Below are positions 7,281-15,517 of a stretch of DNA of 20,056 nt, one piece after another. Within the stretch, counting starts at the first letter, position 1. Each line of letters starts with the position of its first letter. This stretch comes from Carex sylvatica (lineage: Eukaryota > Streptophyta > Magnoliopsida > Poales > Cyperaceae), in NCBI GenBank assembly GCA_964058845.1, contig CAXKVR010000855.1, forward strand, positions 1 through 20,056, in the 5' to 3' direction. The notes under the pieces were generated by a model. That model was not told the origin of the DNA. It saw only the letters and a program-made list of their open reading frames with translations, and did no database searches. Both the position numbers and the translations under genes were made by a program.

Positions 7281-10200
7281 ATGGAAGGTGACAGTGGTCA
7301 TGGTGGTAGTGAGATAGCCTCGGCTAAGAAACGAGGAAGAGGGCCTAACAAAATTAAGGAGAAGTTTAACGAGAAAGGCAAAAAGCTGGAACTTGACAAA
7401 TTTTACAGGCCGGTTGTTACTCGAGATACAACGAGTTTTGCAACGAAATTTGGAATATTGGTAAGAAGGAATGTTTCTCTAAGGTTCCAACGATGAAAAA
7501 ATATTTCAGATGAGAAAAAACAAAAAATATGGGAAATACTTAAGGTAAACAAATTTTGGTACTAATTTCACAAGATTTCATTTGATATTAACTAACTTTA
7601 AATTCTTGATTTCTATTTGTTTGTAAGGTGGACTGGGGTATAGTCGACAAAGAAGAAGTAAAGAAATATTATTATCAGAAAATGACTACTTATCACCGAA
7701 AGTGGCAAACAGAAAATGACTAAAGTGTGGTACAAGGGTGAGACACTCGATTTTGGTAAACTCCTGATTGAAGAAAAAGACTGAAATGAATTTTGCAAGT
7801 ACCGAGAGACGGAGAAATTTGATGTATGATAGTTACTATGGACCACCTACCTTATCTATAATTAATTAAGAATTCAATTTTTTTATAATTGAGGCCAATT
7901 GTTTCTTTGTTCAAATTATAGGATGCTAAGACTGGGAAGGCGAATCAGGCCCACAATGAGTATCTGCATTTCTTAGGATCCAGAGGTTATAATGGTGAGG
8001 GTTTTCAGAGTAGACTCAAAGATGCTATGCAGGCGATTGCAAACGAGAAAGCATCTAGTGATCCGTCTTCCCAAGGGTCAACTAGTACTGCATTGACACC
8101 AGAAGAGCCTGTTGATTTGTCGATTAAGCATAGGCATGTCACATGGAAACTAGCAAGACAGAAGCTCTCAGACGAGACCAATGGATGCTTTTATCCAGAA
8201 AAATACATAGCGGTAATCAACAGAATTGTGAGTATCTAGATATTGTCATTCATTGAAATCTCAACTTTAATTTATTTTGTTATAACATGTATGTTATCAT
8301 TTCAGGAAGAACAAGAAGCGACTTTTAAACAAGGTCAGTTGGCCGTCGTACGATACGATGATGTTATGGAAAAATCTCTGCCAAATCCGAAACATTCTGG
8401 GAGGGTGAGAGGAGTGGGAGGTCTGGTTCGAATGACAACAATATTCGGTAAGAGCTCAATAAGAAGGAGACGTCCTAGTACTTACTCGAGGTCCGAAGAA
8501 GAATTTGATGCGAGAGTGAATCAAAGAGTAGAGGAGAGAGTAAGAGGAATGGAGGAGAGATTGCGACAAGAAATGAAAGAAGAAATAAAAGCTGAGTTTG
8601 CAATGATGCTTCAGCAGACAATGGGCCAACAAAAAATAACGTATAGCCCAACATTTTTTCAGAGCAGCTGCCAGTCAGTCAAACCATATGTAAATCTTTC
8701 CGAGTTTACTGAGGTAATGCAAATTCAGATTTGAATCAGTACGCCTATGTTTTAATTTCATACATATTTAGATTTTATTCGAGTAAATTAATGTATTTGT
8801 ACAGGAGGCAGAACTAAGCTGTAGACTCCAGGCGATTGTAGGTGACAATACTCTTGTAGTGGCCATAGGGACAATTCATGTTTCATTTGTACAAGGTGGA
8901 ACAATTCACGGCAGGCCTATGCCGCCTGACCATGCAAGAATAACGGTGGATGCTATTCGTGATGCAGACTTCTTAGACCTCCCCTTACCTGTATCAAATG
9001 GCGAGAAGTTAACCCTTGCATCGGTCCTCGGCAGTTTCACTGTAGGACCGATGTCCATGATATTGACAGGTTCAGATGAGGTATATTATTATTAAGTTCT
9101 TATACTTCTTAATTTGTATCTATATGATAGAGTTATAGTTGATTCTGGATTTTATTTTAATTTATTACGAAATTTTGCAGGAACTACACAAAGAGGTACA
9201 AGTCCTGGAGATCGAAACGCAATGAGTCACATCAAGGCGTTTGATCATATCAATTTTGAAAAGCTGGGACGAATATTCAAGCAGCTGCGTGATCGGTTTT
9301 CAGAGTTAGATGGCAGTCCATTCAAAATCGATCCGCCACTTGATCTTTTCTGTTCAGCAGACTCCATATTCGTTTATGCAGATGATTATGCGGCATTGCT
9401 TACACCATGGGAGTGGCTCACTGTACCAGTCATTAAGATATGGATGTTGTGAGTTTAATATTCATAATAATTACATAATTTAGTACTTTTCATTCAAATT
9501 TCATAAAATTGAGAACACATGTATGCCTTTTTTTTTTAGGTATTGACACAAATACATCAAAGAGGAATTTTCCGATGAGCAGATTGGTTTCATGGACCCC
9601 CAGCGAACGAATGCCACTTTACTGCATGATGACCAAGGAGGTACACTTCAATACATAGGAGAAACACTCAAAGCAAATCGGGACAAGAGATTGATCTTCA
9701 TACCTTACCATCAGATGTTAGTGTTATATATATATTCTAATTTTATTATATTTCTTTCAATTCATATAAATTACATAATATGACATGCTACAAATCTAAC
9801 ATGCAGAAATCATTGGATATTAGTCGTGCTTATGCCAAGAGAAAGTGCATTGTACGTGTACGATTCCGATAAGAAGAGTAAAAAAATGCTAATGATCTCT
9901 GCTGCGGTCGAGGAGTAAGTGTCTTCCTAAATTTTACATTTGTTTAGGATGCTAATGATTTTTTTTTATTTTATCATTTTAAATATCTCTCGTAAGTACT
10001 GATTGTTCCATGTGTTCATATTTCAACAGTGTCTTCATCGGGGTAATGGGTACTTCTTTAACAATTCATAATGATTGCAAGGTAATAGTTTATATTGAGA
10101 TATTATTATAGGGACCTAGATGCAAAAAATTGTGAATATCTAGACATATAAGCCATTTGTATGCTCATTAACATACATTTCAAAAATTTTCAAACTTGTT

Positions 10201-10511
10201 ATATAGTGCCCACAACAATAAGTCGGCTGGGAATGTGCATATTATGTCATGTTGCTCATGCAAGACATAATAAACGAACACATCGATGCTTTTCTGAACT
10301 TAAGGGTATATATGCATTTATATATTTTTCAAAAGTAATGATGAATTGTTGCTTCAAATATAATAAAATACAAAATTAATTGTGCTCTATTTTTAAAAAA
10401 ATGTAGGATATTTCTGCTAAACATAATGTACAGCGCTTGGGTGACTTTCAGAAAATGTGGGTTCAAATTTTTCTACATGAGGTTAACCCGAGAAGAAGTA
10501 CAACAATGTAG
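7281..10511 (+). pseudogene. CACTA-encoded TNPA-like protein with Ulp1-like protease domain, degenerate
   Basis: Exons can be followed by splice signals. An N-terminal exon from ATG 7281 (basic KKRGRGPNKIKEK) leads to an En/Spm transposase-family region at 7921-8229. An exon at 8307-8715 holds NPKHSGRVRGVGGLV, the GRVRGVG motif typical of plant En/Spm proteins, then a charged coiled coil (FDARVNQRVEERVRGMEERL). A DUF8039-like region follows (8805-9080, GTIHGRPMPPDHARI). The C-terminal Ulp1-like cysteine protease (C48) has His 9811-9813 in HWILVV, Asp 9862-9864 in YVYDS, Gln 10216-10218 and Cys 10234-10236 in WECAYYVM; the spacings fit (17 codons His-Asp, 6 codons Gln-Cys). It cannot be translated whole. 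In-frame stops occur at 7494 (TGA), 9544 (TGA) and 10219 (TAA, just before the Cys). The exon at about 7629-7829 has stops and a frame change, and a further frame change lies near 9181-9230. The last exon ends at TAG 10509-10511. Confidence 0.8.
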
Positions 10512-10558
10512 GATGTGATATGTAATTTTAATTTGCATGAACATGAATTTTTTGTAAT

Positions 10559-10660
10559 AATTTAGGATGCGTATGATATTTAATTTAGGATGTGTATGTG
10601 ATATTTAATTTAGAATGTGTATGAAACATAATTTTAGGATGTGTGACATTTAATTTCGTA
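10559..10660. repeat. Degenerate tandem repeat TTTAATTTAGGATGTGTATG
   Basis: Four units of about 24-28 bp follow the end of the CACTA gene, each carrying TTTAGGATG or TTTAGAATG and then GTATG. They look like local duplication in the 3' flank. No coding content. Confidence 0.6.
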
Positions 10661-10749
10661 TTTGTGAAATTTTAGCAAGCATTTTGGCCAGCAAAATATG
10701 GAAGCTGGTTGATCGCACAGAATATATGCTACAAAGTTTCGGTATAGCA

Positions 10750-12110
10750 AGCTATACTTTTTAAACCTTTGTTATATTTTGTCAATTCAGATAGCAAGTG
10801 TACTATCCTATCGTTGAGTATGCTCAGGTATCGATCCACAGGGACGAAAGAAATAAACTGGACTTATCCTAAAATCACTTAAGATTCTAGAAGTGAGAGA
10901 GATTGGTTTGGGTTTAGTTCTAACAATTCTACTGATTTATGACAAGTTTAAAATACAATAAAAGATAATTAAAGTTATTTTCAATTGATAAAAGGGCGTT
11001 TCCAGGGTTCATATTTCATTTCTGTTCAGCCTCGAGGCATACAGCCCGTACAGATTCCCGTACAGTCCGTATGGGACCTCAAGTTGATGCTGCAGCTACT
11101 GTTTTCTATGTTGATACTATGTTTAGGGTTTCTTTCGACCAGATCTAGATACCTAACCTCAACTTTCACATTTTGGCCTAATACCCGATTACCGGACTCA
11201 AATATTTCCCTCTTAGATGCGTTAAATCTCAACTTTTGCATTTTGACCTAGTTTATCTAAGTTACTTGTTAGTTTACTAAAAGTATCCAAGAGCTTTCGC
11301 CTCAAGGAAAGTTTCACCTTTCGGGTACTCCTTGGTTTCACCCTACTTCATATACTTTATTCGGTTGGAATAAATGTCATAGACTTGGCTCCTAACACTT
11401 AGATGTGCGCATTCATCTAACGGGATGACTAATCAATTCAAGCAAGCACAAATAAAGCAATAAAAATACTACACAACAAAGTAAAAACAAAGCATTCAAC
11501 ACAAGATCCAAGTAGCATACAAACAAAACAAAACTAGAAACTACATCTTACCCCTAGAAATAAAGTAAATTAGCTACTCATGTTCATGAGATAACACAAA
11601 TAACAAGAAATAAAAGAGTTCATGACAAAAACAGTGGAAAATCCGAAGATCCGTTAAAAACTTGCGTTCTTCCCTTCTCTTCTCCTTTTCCTCCTCTCCA
11701 AGCAACCAAGGAAGATGATGAAAAGTTATTGATTAATTGATTCCTTTTCCTGCTGTGGAATATCTCCTTTAATACCCCAGATCACGCCTCCAGGGGTTTC
11801 CTTTTTGACCCCTCAAATCATGCTCATTTCATATTCCAGCTGGATTTTCCGAATCAGTGTTGTACGGTCCGTACGGAATCCGGTACGGACCGTATGCCTG
11901 GGCTTTGACTTGGAGACTTTGTGCCTCTGTTGTGGATCCTTCCGTGTGGTTGGGCAGATCTTGTACGGTCTATACAGAATGTCATACGGACCGTATGAAA
12001 AGTAGTCAGATGTAGTTTTTCGCCCTTTTTCCTGCAAAATACCAAACAAAGCATAGCAGTACCACATTTCATCGAAATACAAGTAAAAAGTCCACATTCA
12101 TAGGCTTTAA
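10750..12110. repeat. Unclassified non-coding repeat inside the CACTA element, perhaps retroelement-derived
   Basis: The stretch is different in base composition from the flanking CACTA DNA and has no coding capacity. The phrase GGTATCGATCCACAGGGACG near 10829 resembles one I associate with non-coding parts of plant LTR retroelements; that is from memory and not checked. Three related 32-35-bp near-palindromic motifs rich in GTACGG and CCGTAC lie at about 11042-11072 (reverse orientation), 11864-11895 and 11962-11993. No LTR pair, primer-binding site or flanking duplication was found, so boundaries are approximate. Confidence 0.4.
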
Positions 12111-12204
12111 AGCACAGGTTTCATTGTGGATTAGGGCCATAATTTAGATATAATATGGAGATATCACTGGTCATTTAATAATTTTTTTTTTTTATTCAAC
12201 TTGA
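12111..12204. other. Spacer before the right CACTA hairpin array
   Basis: AT-rich with a T13 run at about 12182-12193. No feature seen. Confidence 0.4.
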
Positions 12205-12770
12205 CTATCTGGATCGGTTTTGAGTTAGAAACCGATCCAGATAGTCAATAATCTGGATCAGTTTTAAATAGAACCGATCCTAATAGTAATTTTCTGAATT
12301 TAAAAAATTTAAAACTAATTAAAAATAACTATCTGGATCGGTTCTATTTAAACCCGATCCAGATTATTGACTATCTGGATCAGTTTTTAGCTAGGAATCG
12401 ATCCAGATAGTCAATAATTTGGATCGATTCTATTTAAAACTGATCCTAATAGTTATTTTCTAAATTTAAAATTTTTAAAAATTTAAAAGTAATATGGATC
12501 GGTTCTTTAATAGTGAACCGATCCAGATTATAGCCTATCTGGATCGGTTCGGAGCTAGGAACCGATCCAGATAGTCAATAATCTGGATCGGTTGTAGTTA
12601 AGAACCGATCTAGATAGAAACTATCTGGATCGGTTGTTTAAACAACCGATCTTGATAGTATCTATTTGGATCGGTTATTTAACCGATCCAGATTATTATA
12701 GTATCTGTATCGCTTTCATCAGGATCGGTTGTATTCTGATACTAATATGCGTATATAACCGATCCTGATT
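12205..12770. repeat. Right subterminal array of the CACTA element: eleven hairpins in a higher-order repeat
   Basis: Eleven inverted pairs of the TATCTGGATCGGTT / AACCGATCCAGATA type are spaced by short AT-rich loops. Above this is a longer period: CTATCTGGATC starts units at 12205, 12371 and 12535 (166 and 164 bp apart). Each unit has three hairpins in the same order, with CCAGATAGTCAATAAT between the first and second. Each unit after the first has diverged, and the third lacks the AT-rich spacer. Arrays like this are transposase-binding regions in known CACTA elements, and transcripts through them would fold extensively. Confidence 0.9.
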
Positions 12771-12780
12771 CGATATTTTT

Positions 12781-13542
12781 CAAGGTTCTAAATAGCGATT
12801 ATAGCGGCATAGCGAGGAGACAAAAAAAAAGCTATTGCGAATAGCGTAGCTATAGCGAAAGCTATCATACATAGCGTTTTTTCCTTTTCAAATTTTATAT
12901 TCTATATTTGTAGTAATTATCAACATAATCAATAGGAGAATTGAGGTAACAACTAAATCACAACTAATCTAATTTTATACTTTTTATCAATTATGCAAAT
13001 AAGAATCTAAAAAGTAATATTATTTAATAGTTCATATTACATAGTATTACATATTATAATAGACAAAGAATAATTAATTTTATAAGGTAAATGAAGTTAG
13101 TATACATATTTAAATATTTTATAAATTATGATAATACTAATAATCAAAATCAGCTTTCATTTGAAACGAATGATAATACTTTTACAAATGAATGCTATAC
13201 GAAGAGCAATCAAAAGGAAGAATTAATATTTGAATATTTCTCAATATAGAATGAGAGAATAAATCATGCACAAATAAAAACAGAAGCATATAGTTTGGTT
13301 TAGCATACTTATCATAGAAGACCATGTAGAATTAAAAATATGAATAGAAGAACTGAAGTCCATATAAATTGTAAAAAAAAAAAAAATCAATGTAGCATAG
13401 CAGTAGCAATAGCTCATCGCATTTAGCGGTAATAGCGGTCAGCTATTACAGCTATAGCGGTTGTAGCTGAGTTAGCGCACTTTTATCTCATAGCGTAGCG
13501 TTTATGGTCCGAAAAAACTATAGCTAGCTATTTAAAACACTG
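12781..13542. mobile_element. 762-bp non-autonomous hAT-like element (copy A), nested in the CACTA 3' end
   Basis: The ends are CAAGGTTCTAAATAGC (12781) and GCTATTTAAAACACTG (ending 13542), imperfect terminal inverted repeats of the hAT form CA(A/G)(G/T)G. The flanking octamers ATATTTTT (12773-12780) and ATATTTTC (13543-13550) match at 7 of 8 bases, the 8-bp target duplication expected for hAT. Both terminal regions are dense in TAGCG (about 12 copies), a likely subterminal transposase-binding motif. There is no reading frame. It separates the CACTA terminal 16 bp from its hairpin array. Confidence 0.85.
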
Positions 13543-13558
13543 ATATTTTCCACTAGTG

Positions 13559-13943
13559 CTTGATGAGATAGATATCTTTGTAAGAATTATTAAACATCGA
13601 TTTCATGGTCTACGAGTGATAGTTTCGTTATTGTTTTTGTTACACAGATGTTTGCAATCCTGGTACGAAAATTTATGAGAAAGCCTATTTGATATAATAA
13701 GAAAATTTTACTCGAATATAGTTGCAAATACATAATGTATAATATGTATTCAATTTCATAGAAGTTACTTTGGTAAAGTGTTAAATTAATTAGTACGTTC
13801 CATCATTATTTATGACTTGGCTATTGTTTCCCAACTAATGATTATTTAAAAGAAGAGTAATGAAACTATGATCTATAAAATAGTATTTACTATAATAAAT
13901 GCAGCTAGATATAAACTTACATGAATATATATATATATATATA
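13559..13943. other. Original inter-UGT DNA right of the CACTA terminus; no feature seen
   Basis: AT-rich with no reading frame or repeat that I can define. It ends in a (TA) microsatellite of about 22 bp (13924-13943) abutting the next foldback element. The triplet after the CACTA end is CTT (13559-13561); its partner on the left cannot be checked because that terminus is missing. Confidence 0.45.
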
Positions 13944-14362
13944 GATGGGCTATGTTACATTGCAATGCATAGGTATTTTTGTGCATTGGACTATAAATCA
14001 TCGGATTCAAAGTCCAAATGACCGATCCAAGATCCAAACTATTGATCTTGTTCTCTATATTAATATGTGCTTAGAGACCAAATTTTATATTTTTTGAATT
14101 TTTTTTACTATTTATTAAGCCACTTTGAAAATCGCCGTTCTAATGGTGCCTTTTGATTTTACTGTTACCGTTGGATCAACGATTTTCAAAGTGGCTTAAT
14201 AAATAGTAAAAAATTTAAAAAAAATGTAAAATTTGGTCTCCAAGTACATATTAATATGGAGAACACTATGAACGGTTTGAATCGACTATTTGAATTTTGA
14301 ATCAATGATTTATAGTCAAATGCACAAAAATGCTTCTGCATTGCAATGTACAATAGCCCATC
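13944..14362. mobile_element. 419-bp foldback element with arms of about 190 bp
   Basis: The left arm 13944-14134 begins GATGGGCTATGTTACATTGC, and the right arm 14180-14362 is its reverse complement with scattered mismatches, ending GTACAATAGCCCATC. The inner 34 bp (CTATTTATTAAGCCACTTTGAAAATCG and neighbours) match almost perfectly, and the spacer is only 45 bp. Long arms like these suggest a Mutator-like or foldback class MITE. A (TA)n run adjoins the left end and a (TC)n run of about 18 bp the right, so no target duplication can be read. No coding content. Confidence 0.85.
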
Positions 14363-14600
14363 TCTCTCTCTCTCTCTTTCAATGAAGTTCCGTATTTATT
14401 TATTTATTATTATTTTTTTCTGACCGTGACAGACAATGAAGTCTCTTTTTTTTTACTGTTTAATTAGGAATTAATCTTTTTCGCTAAGTAGACTATGATT
14501 CTCTATAACATCCATTGGACGTTATGAATTATCACGTTTTTTTTATATGTCGAATTTTCATCAATCTCTTCTCCATTGTTAATATTTATTTATTTACTTT
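14363..14600. other. Spacer with TC and TTTA microsatellites
   Basis: The (TC)n tract to about 14379 is followed by TATTTATTTATTTATTATT near 14393 and a T8 run near 14447. CAATGAAGT occurs twice (near 14381 and 14434). No gene seen. Confidence 0.5.
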
Positions 14601-14760
14601 CATATTAATAAAAATTTGGGCATGGTTGATGTACTCTATTTATTTAATTAAAAAACTCTGGATATTTCGATTTAATTTTATTTAAATTCAATGGTATGCA
14701 ATTAAGAAAATGCGAACTTGCTGGCTACTAATTAAATTGGGTTTCGTGCTCTGGAATTTT
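14601..14760 (+). promoter_or_regulatory. Distal upstream block duplicated with the UGT gene (copy 2)
   Basis: Counterpart of the block upstream of the first UGT. It shares GGTTGATGTACTCT, TTTCGATTT, ATGCAATTA, GCGAACTTG and CTACTAATTAAATT in the same order, with substitutions and small indels. After about 14750 the match stops and resumes near 15238, because this copy has gained about 470 bp, including a foldback element. Confidence 0.75.
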
Positions 14761-14945
14761 CTCTGATGCGAAATTTTGCCGGTACAGTACAGGAGGTACA
14801 AATTATATATCAAAATCATAAAAGACATCATTGATAATACAAGTATACAACCATAAAAGATCACGATCATCATTGTTCATGCGTTACGCAAGCAATGACG
14901 ACCACAAAAGTTAATAAACAGAGAAAGTTTTAAATTTTCGAGATA

Positions 14946-15143
14946 GGAGTAGGTCCGATGCCCATTGGACCTACTTTTAGTTTCGATGGGCTCTATCACC
15001 GTACGATCAGCATTAAATCTGTGTGCACGGAAATTGATAAAAAGTCGCACGGATTTTAATACAGAGTGCAAGAATCTTGATGCAAATTGATGGTCACAAC
15101 ATCCATTGAATCAAAGTAGGTCCAATGGGCATCGGACCTACTC
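14946..15143. mobile_element. 198-bp foldback element with perfect 32-bp terminal inverted repeats (UGT copy 2 upstream)
   Basis: 14946-14977 and 15112-15143 are exact reverse complements over 32 bp. Each terminus is itself a near-palindrome: GTAGGTCC, a 10-base centre holding ATGCCCAT, then GGACCTAC, so the octamer occurs four times. The interior between them also pairs weakly. Inserted relative to the upstream region of the first UGT, it lies 374 bp before the ATG of the second. No clear target duplication was found. A MITE is the best reading; a duplicated regulatory palindrome is an alternative. Confidence 0.75.
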
Positions 15144-15353
15144 CGAGTCCTAAATTTTCTGCTGATTTTAGAAGAGACAAAAGTCCACAACCTCCACTTA
15201 TGATTGCAAAAAATAATATCAAAAGGCACAAATGATGGAGTCCTTTATTTGAAAATGATGATGCAGTGATGTTTCACCTCTCAACCCTTCAAATTCCATA
15301 ATAGTAGCATGCGTGATTAGTTGTTCTTCTAGAAACGATTTGAAATTCATGTG

Positions 15354-15381
15354 CAGTGGGGACCACGAAATGGTACACACC
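15354..15381 (+). promoter_or_regulatory. Conserved promoter block GTGGGGACCAC...TGGTACACACC (copy 2)
   Basis: Matches the block at 1001-1029 upstream of the first UGT. Here the core is a clean inverted form, GTGGGGACCAC, close to TCP-type sites. Conservation between duplicates that have otherwise drifted is the only evidence for function. Confidence 0.35.
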
Positions 15382-15443
15382 ACTCCAGACACATAATCTC
15401 TGATCTTTCTTTTGTCACATTGTTGAAATTTCCAAGTTTTATA

Positions 15444-15449
15444 TTGACC
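15444..15449 (+). promoter_or_regulatory. W-box-like TTGACC (copy 2)
   Basis: Counterpart of the site at 1214-1219, 68 bp before the ATG. The TATA-like sequence that follows it in copy 1 is shortened here to TATTATGATC. A second candidate, TATAATT, lies at 15470-15476. Confidence 0.35.
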
Positions 15450-15517
15450 ATATTATGATCTTCCCTTGTATAATTGGTTGGAAATTATTTGACTAAATCA
15501 TACTCCTCAATATTGCC

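Larger units (their letters stand above)
6176..13558 (+). mobile_element. Decayed CACTA (En/Spm) DNA transposon, left end missing
   Basis: The right end is clear: TTTTCCACTAGTG finishes at 13558 and reads CACTAGTGGAAAA from outside, the CACTA terminal signature. Both sides carry the hallmark subterminal arrays, here hairpins of ATCTGGATCGGTT with AACCGATCCAGAT: four on the left (6176-6361) and eleven on the right (12205-12770). Between them lies a broken multi-exon gene with En/Spm-type, coiled-coil and Ulp1-like regions. I see no transposase of the TNPD (Tnp2, DDE) type, so the copy could not have been autonomous even before it decayed. A hAT-like element interrupts the right end, and an unclassified repeat sits at about 10750-12110. 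The start given is the first subterminal hairpin; the true left terminus is unresolved. Confidence 0.85.

Noticed and set aside
7451..7510. A 49-bp intron (GTAAGAAG...TTTCAG) that would remove the TGA at 7494
   Set aside because: Too short for a usual plant intron; a nonsense change or compensating indels are likelier. Not fully excluded.
10985..12097. Several 66-94-aa frames in the non-coding repeat between the CACTA gene and its right array
   Set aside because: They overlap in different frames on both strands, lack domains and run through the palindromic GTACGG motifs.
12205..12770. Regularly spaced palindromic repeats resembling a CRISPR array
   Set aside because: A plant nuclear context, variable repeat sequence, repeated 'spacers' and the adjacent CACTA terminus fit a transposon subterminal array instead.
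13944..14362. Possible long miRNA or hairpin RNA gene
   Set aside because: The structure fits, but nothing in the sequence shows a promoter or mature product; recorded as a foldback element.
14877..15071. 64-aa minus-strand frame
   Set aside because: It spans the left part of the 198-bp foldback element and has no recognisable content.
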